From Purpureocillium takamizusanense (taxonomy: Eukaryota; Ascomycota; Sordariomycetes; Hypocreales; Ophiocordycipitaceae), in assembly GCF_022605165.1 (NCBI RefSeq), contig NC_063070.1:248001-312000 (forward strand): a DNA stretch of 64,000 nt, given 5' to 3'. This document shows, piece by piece, positions 38,327 to 49,659 of this stretch. The notes below the pieces were generated by a model. That model searched no databases, had not been told where the DNA came from, and saw nothing but the letters and a program-made list of their open reading frames with translations. Within the stretch, counting starts at the first letter, position 1. Each line of letters opens with the position of its first letter. A program made the position numbers and the translations under genes.

Positions 38327-39040
38327 GGCCGCTGTTGCTGCTTTGTGAAAAATGGAGGGCTTGAGATTTTCGCGTTGCCTGCTGAAGAGGGCCCGTGGCA
38401 GTGTTGCGCTTCAGGTGACGGAGGATTGAACGTGTCGTCGCTGGCGTGACTCCCACTCATCCATCATGATGTCAAATGCCCTTGCAGATGGTGGGGCTGC
38501 CTGCCTACTAACTTAGTTATGGGAACTGGAAGTCGTGGTCGACCACATTTACCAGCCCAAGACCACCAACTCCATCCAGCCTTTCGAACCAAGACAATCA
38601 CCAACCCGGAACAAATAGCAGCCTCAAGCAATGCCCTTTCTTGTCCAGTTCCGCTCGCTCGCGTGAAATACGCCACAAGGAGAATTCTACATGGTTACAT
38701 CTTGTCTTACACTTTCACTACCTCGTAAATGGTATAGGAATAGCACCCGTCCGCTGCTCCAGCTTCCATTCCAGCCCGAACCTCAAGGCGGCAACCAAGT
38801 ATCCTGCGCAGAACAAATAGCAGGCCAACGCAGAGCCATACACAAATGCCGAAAAGGCAGCAGATAAAAGTCACATAATCCCCGCGCTTAAACGCCCCCC
38901 CTCCAGACCGGGTCAAGATCGCCATTTGATGCCTCCTTGCTGTCATCGTTGCGTGTACATCGCTCATAGGAACCCCGCGCCTCAAGTAGTCAACCATGCT
39001 TTCCCTCGGAGCCTTTACCGGTACGCCGTGCGGTCAACAG
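38327..39040. other. Intergenic between Rictor 3' end and thiamine gene
   Basis: 714 bases. It contains the promoter of the minus-strand thiamine gene and the 3' flank of the Rictor gene. A 96-codon minus-strand frame with one membrane helix (38707-38997) lies in it and is listed separately as a doubtful gene. No other feature is seen. Confidence 0.5.
38707..38997 (-). CDS. Doubtful small membrane protein downstream of Rictor
   Basis: A 96-codon frame with a true ATG, beginning 43 bases after the Rictor stop on the same strand. It encodes one strongly hydrophobic segment (YVTFICCLFGICVWLCVGLL) flanked by Arg-rich sequence. It could be a small gene, a second cistron in the Rictor 3' UTR, or chance. 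Nothing recognisable supports it beyond the hydrophobic segment. Confidence 0.2.
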   Translation of the reverse strand: MVDYLRRGVPMSDVHATMTARRHQMAILTRSGGGAFKRGDYVTFICCLFGICVWLCVGLLFVLRRILGCRLEVRAGMEAGAADGCYSYTIYEVVKV

Positions 39041-42000
39041 TCATCCCCATCGAGTGTGCTCGTGTCGCACATGGAGTGGCGCGGGCATGAGATCCGACGG
39101 CAACTCCGCCGGCTCACTCACGCTCCTCTGTCTCTCAGTGCGATCGTCTCCCGAGCTTGCCTCGGCGCCATCATCCCCCGTTGGCTCTGCCTCGCCTCCG
39201 CTGTCGCTCTCTTCTTCGCCAAACACAATCTGTCTCATGACGTTCTTCTCGAACAAGTCAATCACCAGTCGCCGCACCCCTAATCGGTAATGGTTCCATT
39301 CCATCAGACCCATCACCTTCTTGAAGAAGTCGGTGCTTCGAAATGCGTTGGGCTTCCTCTGTTTCAGCTTTTGCAGTTCTGTAAGTGCCTTTTTGTAGAG
39401 TACCATGTTGCCCAAATCAACAATGAGGCCCATGATACGCTCGTTGACATCTGCGTCGCTGAGCAGTGGTGGCATCTCCGACGCCTCCAAGGGTGGCAGC
39501 GCCTGGCGCGCCGGGGGCTGCTCCTGGATCGTGCGTTGCGAGTCGAGAAGCTTCATTGATGCCATATTGACGTGCTGCCACGGCGTCAGGGTGAACAGCT
39601 TTGAGAGGTCGTTCGGGATGCAAAGGCCAAGAGAGGCACCCATTGACGTCGTGTTGGCGTCCCATCCGTGCTCCGACAGGATCTCAAGACCATGCGTGGA
39701 TCGTGAGATGAGTCCGAGCACGAAGAAGGCTGTACCTCGCATGCTCATTACCCCGTGCGATACCGCGATCTCTATGATGCGTTCCACGACGTCACTTGCT
39801 TCTAGGAACGGCGCACCCAGTTCCATGGAGCCAACATTGCCCACTGCCCACAAGCAACCCTTCACCTTTGTGAGCAGCTCACCCTCCACCGTCTGCATGC
39901 CGTGGTCCCGAATCGTCGCGACAAAGTCTTCGAAGTGGCCCTTGTCGCTGAGCAACTTGCAGCCCTCTCGCGTACGGGTAAGCTCCCTATAAAAGTGTGG
40001 CGGCACGTGCGTGTCGTGAAATTCGGTCTCCGCCACTGTTTCGTCGAAGAGGCTCATGCGGTGCGTGTTATCGTCCGGATCAGACAAGAACGCCCGCGCC
40101 AAGCTCGCCTCGATGACGCCAACGTACGAGTCGTTGCGGCCGAGAAACCAGTCGTCCATCTCGTTGCTGATGTAGTCTAATCCATCCAGGTAATGATATC
40201 CAATCGACGTGGATAGGAAGCGCAGGAGCAACGGCGCACCGATCTCCCCTAGATGGTCGAGCGCGGGCCGACACTCGACGATGTACTCCAAGAAGGTCTT
40301 CCTGTTACACGCGTTCTCGAGTATCTTGATTGCGGTTGAGCAAACTTCGATCTCGGGATCATATAGCTGCGTAACGAGAAGCTGGATTGCCCACTTGGAG
40401 TCGCTTGCACTGTCCTGATTTTTCAGAGAAGGCGTCGGCCTCATGGTGCATTTGCGGAGCGTATTGGTGGCATGAATCCGGATGTCCTTGGTGCCGCCTG
40501 TCAGGGCCTTGGATAGCAGTACGCGCGGGTGGCCCTGAAGGCTGTAATCGAAATTGGTCAAAAGCAGCTTTATCAGATCCGGACGCTGCTTCAGATCCAC
40601 AATGTGGTACATCATGTTGAACATTCGCCACCGTTCTAGCAGAAGTAGCCCTTTCGGGTCAGTGCTCAGTACGCCTAGCATGGGGAAGTAGCCACAGCAG
40701 AGAGTGTCTGTAAGTCGGTCTTTGGCGAACATTGGAAACTGTGCCGTCAACCCGCTCGTCTGGAAGCCAAGTCAGTGGGTGTTATTGATGGACTGATTCG
40801 CGGTAGCGTCATCGACTTACTGGATCGCATTGTGCTAGGCACTCAGCAACTTGCCTCAACAATTTGCTGTCCGCGAGGAACTTGATGCCTTCTGGTGACT
40901 GCAGCAGCGAATGCATGAGCGCGCAACCCGCCTTGACGTACTTCTGCGTGTTTCTGGTGTTCTTTATTTCGGCGAATTTGTACTTGAACGGCCGGTAGAA
41001 GCTCATGATGCGCTTCATGAATTTTGACGCCTTGATGGCCTCCTCCAGCCGTTTCCCCACCTGCAGGGGCCCATCGATCACCTTCATGATGACCTCCCAG
41101 TTCCATTTCATGTAGTTTGAGCTGTTCAGAACCCCTGTGTCGATGAGTAGCTGTCGAAATGTAGCATCGTCGAATACAATGGACGTGTTGGTCTTGGGGT
41201 GCTCATCAACCAGTCCCATACTCTGCATGCTGTCACTGGAAGGGAGGGCGCCTGCCATGGTTTCGGACGGCGCGCTCCTGTACAGCGTCCGGCTCACGCT
41301 GCTAATTTGGTAGACAATACCTGAGGCTATGAAGTGGTCCTCGTTTGTGAACTGGGTCGCTGCAGAGAAGAGCTCCGGAAGGAGCTGAAGCTCAGAGCTC
41401 CATGAGGGAGGAAGCAGCCTGCTGGCCAGCTTCAGCACCTCCCCTATCAGTAAGGTTGTCTTGCGCTTCAGCATGGGGTCCTCCTCAGACTGGGCAATAT
41501 GCAACAGGCTCTGCAAGAGCCCTACTTTGATGAAGATGGCGAGTAGAAGGGCGGTGTAATGGTCCACGAAATTCTGTTCGCTGTTGTCCTCCTCAAGATA
41601 CAATGTGGCGCTCCTGTCCCTCGCGTTCGATGACTTCATGTTGGCGACTCGGCCGTAAGTCGTGAGCCTGCGTCCGGCCAAGAACGATGTCGCCCAAGCA
41701 GGCGGCTTGATCCGTAGCAGCGAGAAGAGCAAGTCCAGTACCGTCTCTCGAATGGCCGCATTGGGGAACAAGATGCTGGCAATGAGCGAGCGAATCGGTC
41801 GAAAGTCGTACATTGACAGGGCCATTAGACCAGACCATGACCTCATCGCGACAGATATAGCCCTCGAGCTCTGTTTCAATATACTCTCGGCACCTGCCAG
41901 CTGGTCCGTGAATGCAGTGAAAACGACATCCAGACCGTAGCCCGGCAGGATGTACTTGCGTCGCTGAGGAGTGTCGAGCAGGAACAGAAACGCGGACATG

Positions 42001-43322
42001 AGGCTTTCGGGCGCCTTGTATGTCCCCTCAGCCAGCGCCTCAGAGAGCGGCCCGAGGCCGCCAGATGCTACTAGAAGACGCGGGTCCCGGACCATGATCT
42101 CGGCAAGAGTCTCGATGCAGATGGGCCGCAGCCTATCGATATTCTGATCTGCGGGCTGGATTCCAGGGCGACGCTCCTCACCTTGCTCGGCAACGGCCAC
42201 GATTGTCCGAACAACAGCCCGTGAGATCTCCTTGACACCGTTCTTAACGTCGAGGAAGGTTCGCACGAACTTGAGAGCCTGCTCTCGTTCAACGTCGGCT
42301 TTGCGATAATTGTTCAACGACCTGGACGGCTCAGCAACGAATTCAGAATGGGGCTCGTTTGGAGGGGGCGCTTACCGTATGACCAGGAAATCAGTATTGA
42401 GGCTGCGGATTTTCTTGAGTGAGGCTATGTCTGATATGGCGTATCTCGTGGCTCGGTAGCCTGCTGCGACGACCTCCCGACTCTCGCTCAGGAGCATCAT
42501 CTGCATGCGCAGGCCAAAAATGGACCAGACAAGGTCGTACTTGATAGTTGGATGTCTCCTGAAGAGATCCGCGAGCTGGTTCGCACGGCTCACGTAGTAT
42601 TCGGGTGTCATGCCCTCCACCTCGAGTGCTTGAAGAAGCTCGGCTAAGAGGAAGCTTGGACTCTCGAGCAGCTCGTCTACATCGGAGCCGGCAGCTGACC
42701 TCGAGATACTCGGCGGTGACCGCAGCGCGGCAGTGGGATGAGATGCGCTCTCCTGTGTACGGTTTCTGGTCGGCGTGGTGGGCATCGGGGGCAGAGCCTT
42801 CGTGCGCTGCGCGTCGGATATCTTTTGTCGTAGCTCCTTGATGCGCAGGTTGCTCGCACTCAACTCGGCCTCGACTCTCTGGCGCTGCTCCTTGGTCTGC
42901 TTCGCTTTCTTAATGTTGAGCGCCTCGAGCATGTTTTCGCTCCCCTCCTTGATCTTCATCTCGCGATTCAAGCGATCTTTGAGGGATGCCAGAGCCTGCT
43001 CGGCGGCCGAGATGGCCGCGTCCTCGTCAACCTTGTCCATGACGCTGCCTGGGTACACGGAGCCGGCGACATCGACGCGACTGCCCGCGCGCGTGGACAT
43101 CATCTGACTCCGCAGCTCGGAGCTGAAGCTACCAGGGCCGGCGTTGGGGTTCAGGCTGCTGCCACGCGGCGCAAAGGACACTGAGGAAGCGGAGAAGTTG
43201 CGCGCGGGGCCGCCGTTGGGGAGCTGCAAGCCAGAGCCGTCGCGGTCCAGGCTCGGCCGTCCAGGCTGTGTAGAAGGGCCATGATGCTGATGCGGCGCCT
43301 CCCGGGAAGGTTGAGGCGGCAT
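39041..43322 (-). CDS. avo3: Rictor/Avo3/Ste16-type TORC2 subunit
   Basis: Scaffold subunit of TOR complex 2, which phosphorylates AGC kinases and controls actin, membrane and sphingolipid homeostasis. Three exons: 43322-42376, 42321-40821, 40759-39041, 1388 residues, typical for fungal members. The N-terminus is Pro/Ser-rich and disordered, followed by a heptad-rich coiled coil (about residues 95-175, many Lys/Glu/Gln). The long all-helical armadillo-like body starts near residue 215; recognisable conserved stretches include RSLNNYRKADVEREQALKFV at the first splice junction, the middle block DKGLLLLERWRMFNMMYHIV-like (here TDPKGLLLLERWRMF) and RGTAFFVLGLISRSTHG. The C-terminal 50 residues are acidic and Ser-rich. 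Both introns are short (54 and 61 bases). No catalytic motif is expected. The identification rests on this order and conserved blocks. Confidence 0.9.
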
Positions 43323-46052
43323 GGCGATGCTCGTCTGGCCTGCGGCCAGCGAGGTAGCAGCCCGCGAGCAAGAGGAAATGTGCCCGCCGGCTGGGACTGT
43401 GCCCCCGGTCGGACTTGTAGCATTCGTCGAGCGGCTCTCTAGATGCTTCTTATCGGAACGTTCGGTGTGTTATGGATTCCATCCGTCGGCGAGGAGTTTG
43501 CGCGGGTCTCGTCGAGTCGTTAGATGGTCGTGGCGGTCGGAGCTGACGCCGCTCTGGAGGGAGGGGATCGATGGTGGAGGAATGGACGTCACGTCACGAG
43601 CGAGGATCGGTGGTGCACAGGTGTGCGCAGCAGTCAGTCAGGCAACGCGGTAGCGGCTGAAGCGAGAAGAAAGACCCATGGTGGCCCGATTGGGCGGTTG
43701 CGATGGGAGACGTGTACGAGCGTTGGTGTTGTGGATGGACTGACGTTGGCCTCCAACAATCATCCATGTCCGTCTTCCTTCCATGGGATGGTGCTTGCGG
43801 ATGGCGGGCTATTCGCATGGCCCGCGCGCTGCTGGCGCTCGCTGGTGGGTGGTGCCTTTGGTGCGGTACTGAGGTGGAGTGGAGACTTCACTAGATGAGG
43901 TGGACGGGACCTCGACCTCCAGGCAGTTGCAAGTGCCCCAGGCTGCCTGGCGCGACCTGCCCGTCCATGGCACGGCAGGGGAGCCCACCTGAATGGAGTG
44001 CAGTGCCTTCCAGGTTAGCACTAACCAACCTTACCTTATAGGTGCCAGACAGGTGTCAGAGTCCGGCACCCATGGTGGAAGCTCAGGGCAGACACACGGG
44101 TGGGGCCGCTCCCTGGGGAGGGGCCTGGCTCAATGGCTGGTGGTGATGTGGCCCCCGCCTGGACGAGCCGCATCAAGCCCTGGCCCATCGCGGCGAAGCG
44201 GCGAGATAAGCTTGGAATGGAAGCACAGCGACAATGGTGAGTGACATGGTGGTGAGCGAGGGGCCTCTCCGGTGGCCGTTGGGCCAACCTACATGAAGCC
44301 TGCGTGGGAAGCAAGATGACTTTTGTCCAACCACCACCCAGTGGCGGGAAGCAGGAGCCTCCTCGTATCGTGCGGTCAGGTGTCAGCTTCTACTACGGGT
44401 CTCGACCGACCGCGAACAACGAACGGCTGCTCACTAACTTATAGGGACGCCTGGTGTCGGGCGGCAATGCTTTATCAAGTCTCAAGCGCCTTATCTTGGG
44501 CCCTCTTCCTAGGCGATCAATGCCAAGTGATGGCAGCCAGTCTTGGTCCCGAGTGAACGGAGATGGTATGTAGATCCGCTGGGTGGGCTAGCCCGGCCCT
44601 TTCTAGTGCGATGCAACTCTACATTATCAGGGCAAGCCCTTCAAGTACCGGGCAGATATTGTACATGTTGTCAGGTGTTACCACGTGACGGGAGGGACTC
44701 ATGCCTCGAGATCTGTCATGGCTGGCTGGCCTCACCCAGGTCGCAGTGGCGGGCATGAACAGTATACTTCGTATGTATGTGTGATGACTGTCAGAGCTCC
44801 AAAGCTACAGAGGAGAGGGGGAAGAGGCTGGATGACACAGAAGAGAAAAGTGCAGAGTTCATAGTGGGATCGAGAAGAGAAAAGACAATGCGCATCACTC
44901 AACAGCGTCTCCAAAACCAGCGGCCGGCCCTCCGCAAAGACACGTGGAGGTCGAACCGCGCAGATGGCCGGCCAGACGGGGGCGGGATCACGGCGGTCGC
45001 CCCTGGCGGTGGCGGGGCGCCCGCGGGGCTCGGGCTGCGGCGCCTTTGGCCATGGCATAACTAAAGGGTACCACCCATCGCGGGTCTCCGCCGTCTCGAA
45101 CGAAGCACGGGTACGACGAAATGATGAGACGATATTTATTTACCCAGAAATGAGCTGGTCTGACATGGAAGCGGGTTCTGCAGTCTGCGCATCGTACGAC
45201 CTGCCTCGCGTGCTCGTCTCTGAAACCCCTGCAGATATAGCTTCAATTAGAATCGTCGGTCCTTTCTGGTAAGACACTGACTGAGCACGGGGCAGGGCAG
45301 GCACGGTGCTCCACGGTTCGTCGTTTGCTGGGGCGGCGGCGGGCGTCGTTGTTGACTGGAGCCACTGCGGAGCAGCAATACTAGTACTACTAACGTGCAC
45401 AACATGAACGATGTCTGAAGTACGTCTTGCTGGGCTGCATGCAAGAGTTCGGATGGAGTCTCCAGCCTGTCCACCACCGCCGGGCATGGAATCGTTTGGC
45501 GCGGGCCCCCCTCCCCCCGCCTTGGGCGCCCTCGGTGTCCCGCGTCGCTGGGGTTCGGCGGGCTCCGGGCCAGCCTCCCTCCACCCTGGGATCCCCCCTT
45601 CAGGCCGCTGTCCGCCCCGCCGCCGGGCTGCTCTGCCCAGTGCGGCGCGCCCTCTGTCTGGTGCCAACCTCACCCGCCTGGGCGCATCTGGCCGATGAGG
45701 GTCGCCGGCTTCCTCGTCGCGGGCCGCCTCGGTCGTCGCGGAGGCCCCAGACGGGCTTTTGCGCTGGCAGCGCAGTGGCTATGTATGTAGTATATTATAA
45801 ACGCACGGCCGCCGTCCGTGACGCCATTTAGTTATAGTGAATCCCGTTTGATCGTGCCCCCAAAAAGTCATCCTGTCCGTCTCTGTGGTGTGGTGGTAGA
45901 GTTGTTCGCCAGACGGCTCACCCGCAGTCTTGCATCGCGCGCCGTCTCTTGCATAGACATCACTTCACCCTCTCTTACCAAAACGTCCACATCTCTCACC
46001 CTCCTTTCCTCCCCTCTCCCCTCAGCATCAAACCTCGCTCAAATCCGCCACC
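43323..46052. other. Divergent intergenic region, 2.7 kb
   Basis: Lies between the starts of the Rictor gene (minus) and urate oxidase gene (plus). No protein-like frame is seen on either strand. It should hold both promoters; a TATA-like element for urate oxidase is listed separately. The stretch 44750-44900 is purine-rich and the last 120 bases before the urate oxidase ATG are strongly pyrimidine-rich. Confidence 0.5.
45791..45800 (+). promoter_or_regulatory. TATA-like element upstream of urate oxidase
   Basis: TATATTATAA lies 253 bases before the ATG, followed by a CT-rich leader (about 45960-46030). This is the best core-promoter candidate for the gene. I did not identify specific nitrogen or purine regulator sites. 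Confidence 0.35.
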
Positions 46053-47107
46053 ATGCCTTACGTATCCTCTGCACGCTACGGCAAGGACAATGTCCGCGTC
46101 CTCAAGGTCACCCGCGACGCCAGCACCGGCATCCAGTACGTCACCGAGATGACCGTCTGCTGCCTGCTCGAGGGCGACATCGACTCCTCGTACACGCGCG
46201 CCGACAATAGTGTCGTCGTCGCCACCGACTCCATCAAGAACACCACCTTCATCATGGCCAAGCAGCACCCCGTCACGCCCCCGGAGCTCTTCGCCTCCAT
46301 CCTTGGCAACCACTTCATCCAAAAGTACAACCACATTCACGCCGCCAATGTTCGCGTCATCACCAAGCGCTGGAATCGCATGGACGTCGACGGCAAGCCG
46401 CACCCCCACAGCTTCATCAAGGACGCCGGTGAGACCCGCAACGTCGAGGCCCGCGCCAGCCGCCGCGACGGCATTGCCATCACCAGCTCCATCGCCGGCC
46501 TGTCCGTCCTCAAGAGCACTGGCTCCGCCTTCCACGGCTTCGTCCGCGACGAGTACACCACCCTCCCCGAGACCTGGGACCGCATCCTCGCCACCGATGT
46601 TGATGCCCGGTGGAATTGGAAGGTCTTCCCCGACCTGCGCGCCGTCGAGCGCAGCATCCCCAAGTTCGACCGCGCCTGGGAGGCCGCCCGCAACATCACC
46701 CTCAAGCTCTTTGCCGAGGACAACAGCGCCAGCGTCCAGAACACCATGTACAAGATGTGCGAGCAGATCCTCGAGGCCGTCCCCGAGGTTGACAACGTCG
46801 CCTATGCTCTGCCCAACAACCACAACTTTGAGCTTGGTAAGTCGTCACCCTTGTTCGGACATGGCGAGCTGGCCAAGAGCTGGTGCTGACTCTGCAAAAT
46901 TTAGACTTGACCTGGCACAAGGGCCTGAAGAACACTGGCGAGGATGCCGAGGTCTACGTTCCTCAGTCCAACCCCAACGGCCTCATCAAGTGTGAGGTCT
47001 CTCGAGAGTAAGTCTTCTTCAGAATGTTGGCGCAACCCACGTCGAACAAGCGACTAATAATCCTGAGCAGTGGACGGAACCCCAACATTGTTAGAGCCAA
47101 GATTTAG
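46053..47107 (+). CDS. uaZ: Urate oxidase (uricase)
   Basis: Peroxisomal cofactor-free oxidase converting urate to 5-hydroxyisourate in purine catabolism. Three exons: 46053-46836, 46905-47007, 47071-47107, 307 residues, a normal length. The start has a strong context (GCCACCATGC). Active-site residues of the family are in place: Lys in SARYGKDNVRV, Thr in VVVATDSIKNT, Arg in the DARWNWK region, Gln in ASVQNTMYKM and His in DLTWHKG. HFIQKYNHIHAANV matches the family signature. The C-terminus is RAKI; AKI is a weak but known peroxisomal targeting signal type 1 variant rather than the usual SKL. The neighbours are unrelated to purine metabolism. In other fungi the gene is induced by urate and repressed by ammonium; I cannot confirm this from sequence. 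Long antisense frames over this gene reflect its G/C third-position bias. Confidence 0.96.
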
Positions 47108-47469
47108 AGCTGTCAACATCACATCTGCCACGGGTACATATTTCGCAGTCCTAGACCGCAAAGTCTGTAGTATAGCCTATACAACGTTTATCGCAATACC
47201 ACTGGGGTTTTAACATGCTTGTGGACCTGGATGCAATTGGGCCGTGTGCCGAGTGTTCAAGCAATACCTAATGCTCTGCCCAGTGTGACCGTAGATGTGC
47301 ATCATTCAGTGCTCCCTGAGCTTTCCGCAGTAAGACCATAAATCAGCCGAATCGGCCGTCCGCTCTCTCCAAATATGAAGGTATGCTTGTATAGTACAGA
47401 TAGTACAAGTGTTGTCCCTACGCTTTCGCAACTCATAGTCCCCGCACCAGGCCCTCAAAAACTGCTCAA
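47108..47469. other. Convergent intergenic spacer, 362 bases
   Basis: Lies between the urate oxidase stop (plus) and the uL13m stop (minus), so it carries two facing 3' UTRs. No coding frame or strong terminator-like structure was recognised. Confidence 0.5.
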
Positions 47470-48076
47470 TCATAATCTCTCCGTGTCCTTTTGCCGGAGC
47501 ACCTGGACGGCCTTGTCCCAACCCTCGCTGCCCACAACCACACCGCCGAACCGTATCAAGTTTTGCTTGTACGGGTGCGCGTCGCCTTCAAAGGCCTTCA
47601 GGCGCGCCAGTCTCTTGTCGCGCAACCTGTTTTTGGGCAGCATGCCCCGGACCGCTTTCCGCAGAATCTCGCTCCCGCCTTGCTTCTCCATCAGGGCGTC
47701 CATGGTGAGGGACTTGAGGCTGCCCGGCCGTGTCGAATGCCTGTAGTACATCTTCCTCCACTTCTTGTGCCCGGTTACGTGCAGCGCCGCGCAGTTCGTG
47801 ACGACAACGTAGTCGCCGCAGTCGGTGGATGGGTCGAAGATGGGCTTATTCTTGCCCATCAGGAGAACGGCGATTCGCGACGCCAGCCGGCCCAGGGATG
47901 GCGGCGTCACTCCCGGCTGGGTGGTGAGGGTCTGGTGAGGTGCGGATGCAGAGATGGAGTGCCATACCCGGGAGTAGGCCAGCCGTGTCTATCCAGGTCT
48001 GTCAGGAAGCTGGCTTCCCAAGAATGAGCGGAGGTCCAGATTTGGCATTGCTTACCAGGCCGACATGTTGAGACAT
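47470..48076 (-). CDS. mrpl23: Mitochondrial ribosomal protein uL13m (MRPL23 type)
   Basis: Large-subunit protein of the mitochondrial ribosome. Two exons: a 21-base exon 48076-48056 (MSQHVGL) and 47988-47470; 179 residues. The joined start MSQHVGLTRLAYSRVWHSI fits fungal uL13m, and the family core follows: LGRLASRIAVLLMGKNKP, the motif DPSTDCGDYVVVTN, GHKKWRKMYYRHSTRPGSL and LRKAVRGMLPKNRLRDKRLA. The stretch between the two (SASAPHQTLTTQPGVTPPS) is a little longer than I would expect and could contain a further small intron. The gene is head-to-head with the copper chaperone gene with 312 bases between the two ATGs, so they may share a promoter. Confidence 0.92.
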
Positions 48077-48388
48077 TTTGTATTTTCCTGAGTACCAATT
48101 CTGCGGGAATCGGTCAGCTCTCCGGCATAGAGCTGACACAAATGGGCCGCAGCGTCGTGAGTGCTGGTCGAATGGGTTGCCCAGGCACGTCTAGGCAGTG
48201 CAGGAGCGAGGCCGTCACGAAAGTTTGAGCGCTGACTCAGCTTCCTAAGTGCCAGGGTCACATGATGTCGCGACTGTGCTGCGCTCCAACATTTGCCGTG
48301 GTTGCCCCACTGTGCAGCACGGATTCTACCGCGCCTGGCTTCCGGCGTTGGATTTCAAAGCACTTCAGCGCTCTAGCACCACCACTCA
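48077..48388. other. Shared divergent promoter region of uL13m and CCS1
   Basis: 312 bases between two ATGs on opposite strands. It must contain both core promoters. No TATA box or specific factor site stands out. Confidence 0.5.
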
Positions 48389-49659
48389 ATGTCCCTCCTT
48401 AGAGGCGTGCTTCCAAGAGTTGCTTTAGCATCATCTTTTGGACTATTGGCCGGGTATTGTGCATACCGCTACAAGACAGCACCACACGGTCCGCTTGAGG
48501 AGGGAAAAGTGATAGGTAAGTCCCCATTGTTAGTTGTTGCCGCCGAGCTAACCGGCTTGATCCGCGACATCCTTACTTACACAAGAACTCACAGGCAATA
48601 TGACCGTCAAGAACACCTTCCAGGTTCGAACCCCTCTCCGGGCCGGCGTACTTCTCCCATCTGCTGGAGAACCAGGACGTTGAATGACCCTTCTTGTTGT
48701 TTCCTTTTGCTTCCGCTGGGACTGCACGAATTCTGTGGCTGATGAAACACGCTGCGACTAGACTCAGTTTGCCGTGCCGTTGTCGTGTGAGGGCTGTGTC
48801 ACGGCTGTTTCAGACCAACTCTACAAGCTCGGGGGCATCACCAGGGTTCAAGGCAATCTCCAGGACCAACTAATCTCAGTCGAGGGGTCGGGTACGCCAC
48901 CTCACCGAGATCCAACGTGCTCGTGAACTGGATGACTGACGCACCGCCACGATCCAGCCGCACCATCGGCGATAGTCGAGGCTGTCCAAGCAACGGGAAG
49001 GGACGCGATTCTCCGCGGTTCGGGTGCATCAGACAGTACGTGTGCAAACTGCGTGCCTGAACTCAGACTGCTCCGTGACCCGCCGTCTCGCCAGTGCGTC
49101 TGATCTTCATGACCATCGCTGACGCCTCCCACTTACAGGTGCTGCCGTGAGCATCCTTGAAACCTTTGCGGACAGGGTCGAGGGACGCGACAATGATGAT
49201 CAGGACCGCGATGTAAGGGGACTGGCTCGCATGGTTCAGGTCAGCCCCGAAAGAACGCTGGTGGACTTGACCGTCCGAGGCGTGGCGCCAGGGACGTACC
49301 GGGCTTCTATCCGCGCGTACGGCGACCTCAAAGATGGCGCTACGTCGACAGGGCCCGTATGGTCTGGAGAGAACGGGCAAGAGAAAGGCACACTGGGCGT
49401 GGTCGAAGTGGGCGCGGACGGCCGGGGAGCTGCATTTGTCGACCACCCCTTCCAAATCTGGGAAGTAATCGGTCATGCCATGGTCCTCACGAAGCAAGAC
49501 GAAGATAGCTCGAAGCCGCTGCACAACGACGAGAATACCGTCGTCGGCGTGATTGCGAGAAGCGCCGGTATGTGGGAGAACGACAAGACTGTCTGCTCCT
49601 GCACGGGCAAGACTCTTTGGGAGGAAAGGAAGGAAGAGCTGAAAAAGGGAATGCTATGA
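48389..49659 (+). CDS. ccs1: Copper chaperone for superoxide dismutase (CCS1/LYS7)
   Basis: Delivers copper to Cu,Zn-SOD1 and oxidises its disulfide; found in cytosol and mitochondrial intermembrane space. Five exons: 48389-48515, 48595-48623, 48768-48891, 48958-49035, 49139-49659, 292 residues. Domain I has the metal site FAVPLSCEGCVTAVSDQLYK (C-x2-C). Domain II is SOD-like but lacks the full set of copper ligands, as expected. Near the end CSCTGKTLWEERKEEL holds the C-x-C of domain III. Exon 1 adds MSLLRGVLPRVALASSFGLL and a Tyr/Arg-rich continuation, a hydrophobic, positively charged leader not present in the yeast protein. Exon 2 has its own ATG (MTVKNTFQ) that would give the usual cytosolic start. 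The donor of intron 2 is GTTCGA, a weak site; a GTACTT 27 bases further on would add nine residues in frame. Confidence 0.93.

Noticed and set aside
45996..46823. 275-codon minus-strand open frame across urate oxidase
   Set aside because: Antisense shadow; rich in Gly, Asp, Val and Leu as expected from reverse-reading GC-biased codons.
48617..48640. GGTTCGAACCC string resembling a tRNA T-loop
   Set aside because: It lies at the CCS1 exon 2/intron 2 border; the flanking bases do not form a T stem, acceptor stem or anticodon arm.
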